A stretch of 64,000 nt of DNA from Cocos nucifera. Its lineage: Eukaryota; Streptophyta; Magnoliopsida; Arecales; Arecaceae. Every line of letters starts with the position of its first letter. Positions within the stretch are counted from its first letter, which is position 1. The notes under the pieces were generated by a model that saw only the letters and a list, made by a program, of their open reading frames with translations, had not been told where the DNA came from and made no database searches. Where the stretch lies: assembly GCA_006176705.1 (NCBI GenBank), contig QRFJ01000086.1, positions 248,001-312,000 on the forward strand, read 5' to 3'. Made by a program: the position numbers and the translations under genes. Shown here piece by piece: positions 36,071 to 47,783 of the stretch.

Positions 36071-37408
36071 TGTTGGGGATAAATCCCGCTCCTGCCGAAG
36101 CCCGGCCCGACGCTCAGCCCAATGTAACCAGTAGCCGCTGAAGAGCTTTAGCGCCAGGCGCCAGGCCGAGCCCCTACCACGGCCGAACTGCCTAGAGGCC
36201 GAACTCCCCTGCGCCAAGGCTCCGGGCCGAACTCCCACCGCCAGCCGAACTTCCTGACGGCCGAGCTCCTTGGACTCCAAGCGGACTTCTTCACGGACTC
36301 CTCCCAGACGCCCGTTCGGCCACCCGAACTCCTCCCGGGTTTTCCTTCGGACCGACTCCAGGCGAGCCCAGGCGGCCGAACTCCTTCGGACCGACCCAGG
36401 CGGTCGAACTCCTCGGCAACGCCGAACTGGCCGACCCTTCAGCCAGCCGAGCTCCTCCCGGGTTTCCCCTTCGGCCGAACTCCTTCGGACTCCCCACGGC
36501 CGAACTCCTTCGGACCGACTCCAGCCCACGGCCGAACTCCTTCGGACCGACTCCAAGCGGCCGAGCTTCAATGAAGTCCTCTCAGCGGCCGAACTCCTCA
36601 GCGGACGGGCTTTAGTGGAATCCCCAAGCGGTCGTCACTCAGGAGCCCGAACTCCTCAGCAGTCGTCACTTAGGAGCCCGAACTCCTCAGCAGTCGTCAC
36701 TGGGCCGAACTCCTCAGCGGTCGCCCTCATCAAACTTCGGCCGACCGAGCTCCTACCGAACTCTCAAGTGTCCAAGCCTCAGCCGAAGTCCAACAGCCGG
36801 CCGAACCCCAAACGGCCGAGCTTCGGATTCTCAGCAGCCGAACTCTTCTGCGGACGAGCCTTAGCTGCATACCTCCAGCCAGACGCCTATGGGAGCCGAA
36901 CTCCCTCCTATCTTCCTCTTCAGGAGCCCGAACTCCTCCGAAATGGGCACACGACGAAGGCCTTCAACCCTTCATTCGGCAAGCTCTGCAATCAGTCAGT
37001 CCGCCGTCAGGCGATAGCGACCCACTGTCAGGCGGCGATGGCTGTCACCCTCAATCCGCCGCACACGGCACCAGTGAGACTGACTCCGCCGAACCTCGAG
37101 CGGCCCGCCAGCACGCGGCTGCAGTTGTCACCATCAAGCTCCACTATATAAAGGACCCTCCCGACACGCTAAGGCTAAGCTCTCTGAACTCTCGACTCTC
37201 TAAGCTCTCCTCCTCCACATCTCTAAGCTCCGGAACTCATTCCGAGCACTCCATTACTGTTGGCCGGAAACTAACTTGACCGTCGGAGGGTCCTGCCGGA
37301 GCCACCACCCCACCGGTTCCGGACGGGACTTCGTTTTGCAGGTCCCCGGCGGCGCCCAGCGGCCTCGATTGCGGCGACCTCCGGCGGCGACGGATTTCTG
37401 CACCAACA
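36071..37408 (+). repeat. E2 3' LTR
   Basis: 1338 bp, TGTTGGGG to CACCAACA, very close to the 5' LTR apart from indels within the GGCCGAACTCC subrepeats. Right flank is CAATT. Confidence 0.92.
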
Positions 37409-39195
37409 CAATTTTCAACAATTTTTTATCCTATGATGATATATAGCTTTACAAAATGCTGTCTGCTTATACAAGATAATGTCACGATGACCATCAAGGT
37501 TTTTATTCTTATAATCATTTCAATGGTGCACGTGATATACCGGTGCATTACAGGTATGTTAGAGGATTTAAGCGCATCAACTCAAATGCTAGACATACAG
37601 CAGATGGAATGGAATGTATATTGGCAAAATTTTTTAGTGCAAATGGAACTAAATATAGAAGTTAAAAGGCTGGCCAGAAACCCTCACCACTCCCTGGGTG
37701 ACAAGCCACCGTTCCTTTGCTAGCTTTTCAGTGGGTTGAGTGGTCCAACTCAATACAGTTTGCATTAGAAAATCACATGCCAAGGAAACTGCTCCTTTTT
37801 CCTTTTTTATGTTGGACATGATGTTCGGTTTACCTGGCCATCTCAATGCATTCATGAAGCGAGGAGTGGAGATTATCTTAAAGGGAGATAGAAGTAAGCT
37901 CACATTTTTTTTTTTCTTTTCGGAGAGTTAGAAGCATGTGCCTCAAAAAGGAGGACAGGCCCACGTAGAGAAAGCTGGTTGTGGAGCCTGGACCATGAAC
38001 CCAGTGCTTACACAAAGGAGCACAATAACAATCCTTCAACATTCCGTGTATTATGGTGGACAGTTGGACTAAAGTGTTCTAAAATGATGAGATGTATTAA
38101 CGTACCAGCAACACAATCGAGTGGCTATTACTATATTATTTTGGCAATCTAATGTTGGATCGAATAAAGGAACAAGATAATGGCTTTATGTATTTTATCA
38201 CTGTTTTTAATTTACCCATCCTAGCTTTTTGCCTCATTGTTACAAATGCCTCTCGTTCATTCCTGAAATACAATGAAGCACTGTTAGCGTAATGCATCAT
38301 ACACCATGGTGATGAAGGAGAACCGTCCATCTCTAAGATGGATACTGTGATGGCCATCCACAATAGCACAGGACTCTATGTTGCAAGGATCCTGGCCAAC
38401 CACGGGCTCATGACAAGTTATCCGAACATCATATCCTATAGGTGAGACTTTGCTTCGCTTCACCGCGAGAAAGCACAATCCTGGCCAACCACGGGCTCAT
38501 TGGCAGAGAGAGAGAGATGGTCCGAAGACACCATTCGCCTGGTCGGTTCATTACAAATGGGGAGACAACTAACTAAAGAGGAAAGGGAATGGCAGCAGGC
38601 CTTCATGATTTTATTGAAAGTGACCAGAACCCATGCTCCTGTACTGGTTCATCAGATTGTTAGTTGACTAGATTAAATGGATGAGAGTCACCAAACAACA
38701 TATATTATGACTCCATAACCACCAGAATAAGCAAGCCTAGTGGAAGACCTGATCCGATGTCCAAGTTGAACCATCAAAATGGAGGGTTCTCCACCATTTC
38801 TCAATGACTGTATCTTTGGTTGGCTCCAAAGTGCAACAAGCTAATTTTTCATCCATTTGGTGATAGAGAACAATGACTAGATGGTTCTTAGACCACTTGA
38901 TGGTGCCCCTATGAACTCTATCCTCAACAAGAAAAAAAAATCTTTGATAGAGTACCAACAATCCTATAACTAAGTGGCGTCTTTTGATCATTAGCAATTG
39001 GATGGATTTTTTTATTTGGATATGATAGGATATTAGTTGATCGTAAAGTTACAACATTAGTTATCATAATTACATGCCATGGAGATTATCTTTTCGCATG
39101 ATGTGTTTCCACCCCACAAACATTTTGAATATTAAAGATATATATCAAAGGCCTTTCATGTCCTACTAGTACAATAGTTCAACCAGATTGGCCAT
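37409..39195. other. Intergenic DNA
   Basis: No gene recognised. A 23-bp direct repeat, starting ATCCTGGCCAACC, occurs at 38389-38411 and 38478-38500. Open frames of up to 96 codons have no visible domain. Confidence 0.55.
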
Positions 39196-39889
39196 TGTTG
39201 ATGCTGAAATCTGACTGTCAGTCGGAGAAATTGGAGCGATGGTGCATCCCTCCAGAAGAGATTACCTACAAAAGAAGTCCTAATCGGAGTTGACTCCAGT
39301 AGAAATCCTTCGATGCTCAAATCAATCTCAAACAATGAATGAGAAAGAGTGGAGAGAGAATATTCATATGCATACCTTCGAGGGTCCCTTTGTTGGCTTT
39401 TTATAAACTAGAGTTGGTTAACCATTTATGAAAAACTATTTGGCCAATAGGATGCGATCGTGGTGTCATCATGGACCGAAACTCGTGGAATTAGATGGTT
39501 AAACTTGCTTTGTCTGTTTCGAAGCTAACTGGAGCGTTGCAGCTGCTTTTAAATTTGAATTGAAGATACAGGTAGGATCAACTAGCTTTGTCCAAAGTTA
39601 TTTTGAAATAGGCTGATTGATACAAAGGCCAGAGCTAGAAGTGGTGCTTATGACATCGAGTTGGGCAGAAGTCGGTATATCTGAAGTGTACTTGCTGCTG
39701 AGGTTTGGATCTAACTGATGATAATTGAGCCGAATTTCAGGGGAAGGATCGGATCATGCATGTAGTACTCTATTGGTTCGGAAGAGATCTATCTTCGATA
39801 CTGATATCTGCTAATTCTACATCTGTTGCTAACATGGTTCTACATATTTTCTCACCGATTCGTGGCTTCAATTTGGATGATGAATAATC
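39196..39889 (-). repeat. Left inverted LTR arm
   Basis: Matches the reverse complement of 44185-44889: shared blocks include TTTAAATTTGAATTGAAGAT, AGCTAGAAGTGGTGCTTATG, ATGCGATCGTGG and TTGGATGATRAATAATC. Similarity stops at about 39889. Confidence 0.85.
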
Positions 39890-40253
39890 GAGCCTTCTTA
39901 GATCATTCTTTCCTTTTTATGCTTCTAGATCTTTCACGAGCCTTGTCTCCTCTCGCACGTTGTATTTCCGATGTAAAGAGGGCTACAAGAGTTCTTTTCC
40001 ATATCTATAGCTCCAAGACCCAGGAATGATGGTGGTGTTCCTAGAGAAATAGAGATGAGATAAGTTCTAAGAGAGAAGTTCGGCCGATCAAATCGATAAA
40101 CTTCAGCATGATTTCCATTCGACCAAAAATAAAATTGTAGAACTAAAATGAATGTTGGATTCGATAAAACCAAATGTTGGTAATACTCTGAAGGAGAGAT
40201 GTACCACCAATCACCGGTATGCTTCTTAAGAGCATAGAAAGATCAAAATAAAG

Positions 40254-43169
40254 CACTATAAAAATTAGAGATTTTGCCGATGCAATATTTACCGCGTAGG
40301 TAAAAAGGACAAATAGCTGCGCAAAATCATAAACGTCGGTAAAATTGGCATAATTAGCTACGCTATAAATTAAATATCGCAAAATATAATTAGCCACGTA
40401 AAAGTAGCATCGGCATTTAAATAATAGCATCAATAATGAATGGTTTTAATTTTTTAATATTTGATAAATATTTACCAACGATAAATTAGCATAGGTAATA
40501 AGATAATTATCCATGCTTAATTCTTCCATAGGTAATTAGGCTTATTGCCGATGCTTATTTAATATTGATAAATTTTTTTGATTAATTTATTTTATTTTTA
40601 TAAATAATTTATCGATGCTAAGCTAACTAGGCAATAAGGCCAATTGCTTACGTTTAACTTTTATATAGGTAATTAGCCTTATTTCCTATGCTAAACTAAC
40701 ATCGATAAATATTTTATTATTATTTTTTTATTTTTATAAATAATTTATCGATGATAAGTTAGCATAGGTAATAAGTCTAATTATCCATGCTTAATTCTTT
40801 CATAGGTAATTAGGCTTATTGCCGATGCTTATTTAACATCGACAAATATTTTTTTTGATTAATTTATTTTATTTTTATAAATAATTTATCGATGCTAAGC
40901 TAACGTAGGCAATAAGACCAATTGCCTATGTTTAAGTTTTACATAGGTAATTAAACTTATATCCTATGCTAAACTAACGTCGGCAAATATTTCTCTTTTT
41001 TATTATTTTTTTTATTTTTATAAATAATTTCCCGACGATAAGTTAGCGTAGGTAATAAGTCTAATTATCCATGCTTAATTCTTCCATAGGTAATTAGGCT
41101 TATTGGCGATGCTTATTTAACGTCGGTAAATATTTTTTTTTGATTAATTTATTTTATTTTTATAAATAATTTACCGATGCTAAGCTAATGTAGGCAATAA
41201 GATCAATTATTATTATTTTTCGTAGGTAATTTTCTTATTTATAGCATTCATTATCTACACAATTAAGAGCGTAGGCAAATATTGAGTTATTTTAATATTT
41301 TTTTTTATAAATAATTTATCGATATAATTTTAGAATTTAAAATTCATCTTCATCATTCATTATCTAAATAATTATTATTAGATTATCATTACAAAAGTCT
41401 ACCTCGATCATGTTGCCCTAGCCATGTCGATCAATAAAATTTGATTTCGATGATCACAAATGACTGCATGATGATTTGATAGATAGAGATCACTGATGGA
41501 TTCGAAAACTTGCAAAGATGATCTCAGTGATATTTGTAGCATACTATCAAAATTTTATTTCAATCGGACATCATTATCATAGTTAATTTAGTATGGAATG
41601 ATTTCAGCCGTTAAATGAAAAACTAATGATCAAAAGGCCAAACGCATCCGATTATAAGATAATTTTTAGATTATGATCTTTGGTTTTATTTAGACTTTTG
41701 GTTATAAAGTTTAGACTTTATAAAGTTTATATTTTACTAGGAATCATTATAAAGTTTAGACTTTTGGTTATATTTATCTTTTTCTTTAATTAGGACCGTA
41801 TGATGGAGATACGATCTCAGTCCCCAGCTGAGAGCTCAACCCTACCCACAGATGACGATATCTATGATGAGGTGCTCGGTAGGAGACCTAGCTATGTTAT
41901 GGGATTGGAATATGGAGTTATGGCTCTTAGCTTCTCTCGAGCAGCACATGTTTCTTATGATGCTCGCCTGCATGAGATGGAGAGGAGACATGCTGAGACC
42001 GAGATGAGACATTAGGACGAGATAGCGAACCTACGGTGGGCCAATGTCGAGCTTTTATCCCAGCTTCAGGCATTTAGGGTGAAGCTCGATGAGTTATATC
42101 GCCGTATGCCTTTCCCATCGACTTCTGATTTTCCTACTAATGCTTATGATCAGAACTTCACCGATGATGATGACGATGCCTCCCCCATCAGTATTATTTT
42201 ATATTCTTTTTAATTAATATATTTTCAGCATTTATATTAGATAATTAGTTTGCTAACTTAATTTTTTAATTTAATGCAGGTTTATGATATGTTGCCGTCG
42301 ATATAGAGTTTTATTTTATTTTATTATATTTTTTTTAAAGGACATGTAGTATGTATGACATTTTGTATATGTATATATACTTTTTTATATGGATGTTATA
42401 TGGATATTTTAAAGTGAATAAATTTGATTTTAGGATGCATTTATTTGTTATGTGGTTGTTATATCTTATGTTATCTGTTATGTGGATGTCTATAGATTTT
42501 AAAAAATTTGTATAAATAAAATTATTTTTTAAAAAATATTTATCAACATAAAAAAGCATAGGTAAAGATAAATAGCGACGATACTTAGCATCGGCAAATG
42601 AGAATAACCATCATCAATTACCGTTCCAGCATGCTACTTTTAGCCATGCTTAATAATTATCGACGTAATTAAGTATCGCTAAATATTTACCGACGTAAAT
42701 TAACATAGTAAAATACAATATAAATAGTCATCAAAAAGCATCCCAGCGTGTCACCTTTGGCCATGTTTTACTATTACCGACATAAATTTATATCATCAAA
42801 TATTTTTCGACATAACATAAGCGTGGGTAAAAATATTTTTGCCGACGTAAGTGTCCATCGGTAAAAATATTTTTGTCGATGTTTATTTTATGTGGATAAA
42901 ATATTAGCAATGATAAATTAACATCGATAAATTTTTTTTTTTTGACGACTGTTTTGCATAGATAATTAATTGTCGATGTTTAATTAAACGTCGGTGAATC
43001 TATTTTTGCCAACGTAAATTTCTTAAACGTCGGCAAATGAAATCAACGATGGCACTTTTGCCGATGTTTTTTTCTGACACATTTTACGTCGGTAGATGTA
43101 TTTAGCGATACTTTTGCAAGATTTAGCTATATTTTGTTTGCATAGCTAATTATCTTTTTTCTCGTAGTA
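40254..43169. mobile_element. Non-autonomous CACTA (En/Spm-type) DNA transposon
   Basis: Left terminus CACTATAAAAATTAGAG at 40254; right terminus ...TTTTTTCTCGTAGTA at 43169, which reads TACTACGAGAAAAAA on the other strand (first C mutated to T). It is flanked by an exact 3-bp duplication AAG (40251-40253 and 43170-43172), as expected for CACTA elements. Subterminal regions are filled with variants of GTCGGTAAAT / ATTTACCGACG in both orientations. An approximately 280-bp tandem repeat lies between about 40470 and 41290 (CTTATTGCCGATGCTT at 40541, 40815 and 41099). Only a fragment of the transposase-associated ORF remains, so it is not autonomous. Confidence 0.9.
41800..42213 (+). pseudogene. 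C-terminal remnant of a CACTA transposase-family ORF
   Basis: The frame encodes YDEVLGRRPSYVMGLEYGV, SRAAHVSYDARLHEMERRHA, then a TAG at 42013-42015. It continues in the same frame with DEIANLRWANVELLSQLQAF, DELYRRMPFPSTS and an acidic tail to TAA at 42211-42213. This arrangement (glycine-rich VLGxRxGYVxGLGxG motif, then a coiled-coil stretch) is the usual C-terminal region of plant Ptta/En/Spm transposase-family proteins. The single TAG plausibly derives from CAG. The catalytic part is absent. Confidence 0.75.
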
Positions 43170-44176
43170 AAGGAACGGTTAGTTGGATCCCAATCAAAGA
43201 ATAGAGAACTATAAAATCAATGATGAAGCAAAAGAAGTTGGGGATGACCAAACGTAAAGAGATGTTATAGAAGTGAAAAAGTTTGATTATGAAGGAGTGG
43301 AGAGGTAACCTAAATCTGGTTTTAAAAGCCTCTTCATATAGGTCGATCCTTCCCAGAGGCAGATCACCTATCCTATTATTGGATCCAGGAAGTTCTAATT
43401 CTATAGAGTTAGAAATTCTGTATTGAACGCGAATGCAGCTCAAATTGATTTGACCCAATCTAGGCCTTATGACATCAGCTAAAAATAGTGGGATGAGATA
43501 ACACCCTAAACCTAAACCAAGCTGAATTTCCCTTGAGGAAGTCGACTGAGGAGACTCACTCCCACTACGACTTCCAGAATAAGCAAGCCATTGAGAAATA
43601 TGGATGACACTCAAAAGAAGAAACAAACAAAGGAGGAAGAAAAGATAAAAAAAGAATCGAAGAGAAGGGGTAGGACACACCAACCTACAACGATGCTACA
43701 AGAGAAAGCGGAAGGTTCAAAGACAACCACCGACGATTGAAGAAAACTAAACAGAAATCAGAGAAAACCCCAAGTAAGAAGGCTAATCGAAGGAGGAAGG
43801 AGCTAGCCTCTAAGAAATCCTTAGAAGTATAAAGGAAGAACGGAAGGATAGAATCCCTTTTATAGGTAGAATGACAGGGTAACCTTGATATCGGATCACC
43901 TCCAACCATCCGAAAGTCAACACCTAGTGAGCTCTGATTAGTCTGCAGGGGGTATCAATCGGCCCATTAATGATTGACACCAAAATTAGAGTTTATCACT
44001 TCTTTTCAATTTTCGCTAATGAGTCCACTTGCTATAGTCATGATTACCTATCATGCTACTCTTCACCTTCCCCAAGGACTGCAATCGCCGCCCCAGCTAT
44101 TGTAGAAAAGTATCTTCAGCTATTCAAAAGCTCACGTACTCCCTTCACTCGTACCAAACTCGAGAGTAGGGGTATG

Positions 44177-44889
44177 TGTTGGAGGATTATTTATCATCCA
44201 AATCAAAGCCATGAATCAGTAGTAAGATGTGCAGGACCATGTTAGTAGTAGATACAAAATCAGTAGATATCAATGCCGAAGATAGATCTTAATTCCAAAC
44301 CAGCAGAGTACTGCATGCATGACCCGATCCTTTGAATGTTAACCAATCCTTCTCCTAGAATTCGGCTAAATCATCACCAACCAGATCCAAACCTCGATGA
44401 CAAGTATGCTTTAGATACACCAACTTCTACCCAACTCAATGTCATAAGCACCACTTCTAGCTTCAGCCTTTGCATCAATCAATCTATTTCAAAGTAACTT
44501 CGGCCAAAGTTAACCGATGCTATCCATATCTTCAATTCAAATTTAAAAGTACTTGTAACACTTTAGCTGGCTTCGAAAGAGATAAAGCAAGTCTAACCAT
44601 CTAATCTAATAGGTTTTGGCTCGTGATCATGCCACGATCGCATACTAATCGGCCAGACAGCTTTTCATAAATGATTAGTCAACTCTCATTCATAAAAAGC
44701 CAGCAAAGGGATCCCCAAAGGTACGTGCATTAATATTCTCTCTCCATTCTTTCTCCTCTATTACCTGAGATTAATTTGAGCATTAAAGGATCTAACTCCA
44801 ATCAGAACTTTTTTTGCAAGTAATCTCTCCAAAAGGGGTACACCATTGCTTCAGTTTCTCCGACTGATAGCTGAATCTCGATGTTAACA
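44177..44889 (+). repeat. Right LTR arm (sense orientation)
   Basis: TGTTGGAGGATTATTTATC at the left end and GATGTTAACA at the right end, 713 bp. TATA-like CATAAAAAG near 44691-44699. Downstream right flank is GTCAT. Confidence 0.75.
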
Positions 44890-44894
44890 GTCAT

Positions 44895-46107
44895 CAAGGT
44901 TGATCATTGGTGGCAAGATTAGTAAAATTGAAGTGAGAGGGTCCTGTGCATTCTAATCTAATTCTTTTTTCCTAAACTTGAATGATGTTAGATTCTCTTC
45001 AATAGGCTCCACTTTGTGCCTGAATGGTTACACCCTCTTCTCATAATATATTTTTTTTTTTTCAAAAATAAAGAATAAACTTTTGGCTGCAAATTATCAA
45101 AATTCTAATTATCAAATATTATTTTATAGTTTCTCCTCTAAAATTTTCTGGATTTGTCCACCTTCATGGCTAGTTCAACTATAAATTACACTTGGGTTTT
45201 TCTTTCTTTTTCTTTTTGTCCAAATCCTTGCCTAATGATTATATGGTTGAGATTTGTTTCAACCAAGCGTCAACGATAAATTTGACTTAGAATATAGCAG
45301 TGCTTTAGTTAACATGGGAAGCCGGATGCAAACAAGGTTACTCATATTTTGGCTAAAAATATATTGATTAATAGCAAAATAGTTTGCTTGGACATACCTC
45401 TTCTCTCATTTTGAATCACTTTTTTGAAAGATATTTCATGGTGTTCGGATCGGTGGCTAGGCTGGTTGTCCACAGGGGCCATCCACTATTCAAAAATATT
45501 TGGAGCATGAGAGACTTGATGACTTCTAAAAAGCTTATATTTATCATGTGATGAATAGTATGTTCAGTTAGACTGATCTAAGTATTTTAAAAATATATAT
45601 TTTTTTATTTTTATTTTTTAAATATTTATTATTTTTAATAATTTTAAATGTATTTATATTAAAATTATATAAGATATCAATTTTAATATTTTTTATAAAA
45701 AAATATTGTAAAGTATTGATAAAATGGTAAAAAATAATTTTTTTATTAAAAAAATTATATAAAAAAGCATAGTAAAAATATATACATTCTGAAAGCATCT
45801 TGAATGCACCATCCTATAAAAATGAGGATTAATAATATTTTTTTCATTGGATGAATATTTGATGCGGAAATCAAATAGATTAAATGTCATTTTCAACCCT
45901 TTTGTTCAGATCATTGAACCAGATCACCTTAGGTCATTTTTTTTAGTATTTACTCAAAGAGGGCTGTCCAATTGACTCGAAGGCAAGATCATTTTTTTTC
46001 AGTATTTATTCAGAAAGGGCTGTCCAGTTGACTCAAACCTAAATTTTTTGGATGAAAATCTACACCTGGGTTACTGGGTTGCTATATTCATTTTTTTTTT
46101 TAATTTA
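44895..46107. other. AT-rich intergenic DNA
   Basis: Nothing recognisable. Extremely AT-rich around 45580-45780. A pair of near-duplicate stretches (GTCATTTTTTTTAGTATTTA / GATCATTTTTTTTCAGTATT, each followed by a CTCA..GAGGGCTGTCCA-like block) lies near 45930-45975 and 45985-46030. Confidence 0.5.
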
Positions 46108-46108
46108 T

Positions 46109-46190
<82 letters not shown>

Positions 46191-46206
46191 TTATTTATTT
46201 ATTTAT
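46109..46206. repeat. (AT)n microsatellite followed by (TTTA)n
   Basis: About 38 uninterrupted AT dinucleotides (to about 46186) followed by six TTTA units. Confidence 0.95.
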
Positions 46207-46209
46207 TTT

Positions 46210-47020
46210 TTTCGGTTAGAATGGTTTCATTTTATGGGGAGTTCTTCGTTGGGTCCCTAGGAGTGCGTTGCCATCTTCGATCAGCACGCCACATGAGAGA
46301 GATCCTAGCTCCAGCTTTCATGGCGTTCAGGCCGTGGGTCCCAATCTTCCGGCGACGGACCCACCCCGCGCAAGCCGGGTGGGAGCGGGCCGGCAGCCTT
46401 AGGTTTTGCCCTTTCCTTTTGTCCGAGGCCGGACAATGGTTGCATCTTTCGTGCGAATGAAGGACTTATCTTCCTTCGCGCGAATCCACCGTCGGATGCC
46501 CTCTAGCCCGTTTCGTCCCCGGCGCGATCCAACGGTGGATGCTGCGAAAGAACATCGATCCTTCTTTCGCGCGAAAGATACACCCCAAACAGGTCCAGGC
46601 CGGCGGGCGCGAGGGAGGTGGGCCCGCCCCGTCCCCGGAAGACGCGCCTCCCGGGCCCCACTTGGGACTTTTTCTTTTCTCCCCCAGCGACCATCGAAGC
46701 TATCCACGCACAGCGGGAGCCCCCGAGCCTCGCTGGTTCGGAGCCCGAAGCTTGCTGGTTCCGAGCCCGAGCCTCCGTTTGAAATTTTTCAGAACGTTGA
46801 GAGGTCAGGAGGCACGTGCGTGGTTCATGCCCTCTTCGCCCCCGTCTTTGGAATTCGCCCGTGAAGCGAACATACCGCGGGGCAGCTGAGTTACCGGGTT
46901 TGGTAATGTGAAGTGTACCGGTGCCCGTATAAGATGTCGAGTCGAACGGCGGTAGGTTTCTCCAGCTGCCAGCACGGCATGCAGCTGGTGCTCTAAATAT
47001 TACTCCTTGGACAGGGTTTC
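46210..47020. other. GC-rich, CpG-rich block of unknown nature
   Basis: Sharp rise in GC immediately after the AT microsatellite. CpG is frequent (for example CGCGCGAA, CCCGCGC, GGCGCGATCC), unlike the CpG-poor decayed repeats nearby. It contains a perfect 14-bp palindrome CTTTCGCGCGAAAG (46564-46577) and related TTCGCGCGAA at about 46475. Open frames exist on both strands (up to 177 codons) but none shows a domain. It could be a promoter-type CpG-rich block of an unrecognised gene or a piece of a repeat. Confidence 0.4.
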
Positions 47021-47783
47021 GGATCCATAAGTACATAACATTCTTGGGATAGTATGATGTGTTCTATTGATGATTGCATGACAAATCTAGAAGTAAAGTT
47101 ACGATATTGGCGACACTGATTTAAAATTTTATATTATAATTCTTTTTATACATATTTTTATAAATATTTAAATTATATATATTTTTTTGTAAATTTACCA
47201 TTTTGGATATGTTATTATAATTATTCTTTTGTATTTATGCCTATATAAATATATGAAATTATATGTAAATAAAAATTTATAAGAATACTCATATAATTTT
47301 AAATATTTATATGGATATACATGTAAAAATCTCTTCTATCCAAATTTACCATGAACTTGACATGTCATCTTTAACTTGAGTTTCATATCTCAAGTTAGAT
47401 TATATATTAAGGGTGTAAATGAGTTGAACTGCTAGTAAGTTATTTGAGCTCGATTTGATTCAGTTATTTTTGAATTCGAGTAGCTTGAATAGTTTTTTGA
47501 GTTGAACTCGAGTAACAAGATGTTCAGCTCGAAAATTTGTGAGTCCATTCGAATTTATAATTTTTTAATAATATTATTTTTATTTATAATATATATTTAT
47601 ATATATCATGAGTAGACGAAAGCTCGAATTCAAGTTCTAATTCGAACTCAACTATGGCTCGGTTAATATACAAGTTGAGTCTAGTCAATCTTAAATTTTA
47701 TCTTTTATTTATTAAATCAAGTTTAAATTTTTTGAATTAAGCCTGACTTGAGCTTTTAACTACTCGGCTCAATTGCATCCCTA
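47021..47783. other. AT-rich intergenic DNA
   Basis: Nothing recognised. A stretch near 47420-47780 repeats motifs like GAGTTGAACTCGAGTAAC and TTCGAACTCAACT, suggesting a decayed repeat. Confidence 0.5.

Larger units (their letters stand above)
30694..37408 (+). mobile_element. E2: TR-GAG type element with a large hairpin-repeat array
   Basis: 6.7-kb member of the same family as E1, with the longest LTRs (1374 and 1338 bp), the best-preserved gag and an approximately 1.7-kb internal tandem array. Ends are TGTTGGGG and CCAACA. Unlike E1 there is no target duplication: left flank CCCTT, right flank CAATT. Pol is entirely absent; the sequence passes from the gag C-terminus to the array within about 300 bp. 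Confidence 0.9.
40143..43683 (-). pseudogene. Tat antisense ORF split by the CACTA element
   Basis: The minus-strand frame at 43683-43172 carries the same domain as the antisense ORF of G1: IRVQYRISNSIELELPG, RIGDLPLGRIDLYEEAF, FRLPLHSFIIKLFHFYNISL. The frame runs straight up to the CACTA boundary at 43169. On the other side (from 40253 leftwards) it resumes with FYFDLSMLLRSIPVIGG until a stop at 40143. Removing the 2916-bp CACTA and one copy of AAG rejoins the two halves. The protein's role is unknown. The copy is decayed, and codons just after the junction look frameshifted relative to the family pattern (a WWY-type motif appears in another frame). Confidence 0.75.
39196..44889. mobile_element. 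Rearranged Tat-type element with LTRs in inverted orientation, split by a CACTA insertion
   Basis: The outer ends are TGTTGATG (39196) and GTTAACA (44889), with flanks GCCAT and GTCAT (4 of 5 match). Two approximately 700-bp arms, roughly 80% alike by eye, are inverted relative to each other. The right arm reads as a normal 3' LTR on the plus strand: it starts TGTTGGAGG (about 44177), has a CATAAAAAGCC TATA-like site, a TTTGAGCATTAAAGGATC R-U5 block, and ends AACA. The left arm is the same LTR reversed, lacking its last approximately 8 bp at the inner end. Between them lie a decayed antisense ORF and a nested CACTA element. Without the CACTA the unit would be about 2.8 kb. Confidence 0.7.

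Noticed and set aside
46503..47036. 177-codon minus-strand frame in the GC-rich block
   Set aside because: High GC lowers stop frequency; overlapping frames of similar length exist on the plus strand and no domain is recognisable.
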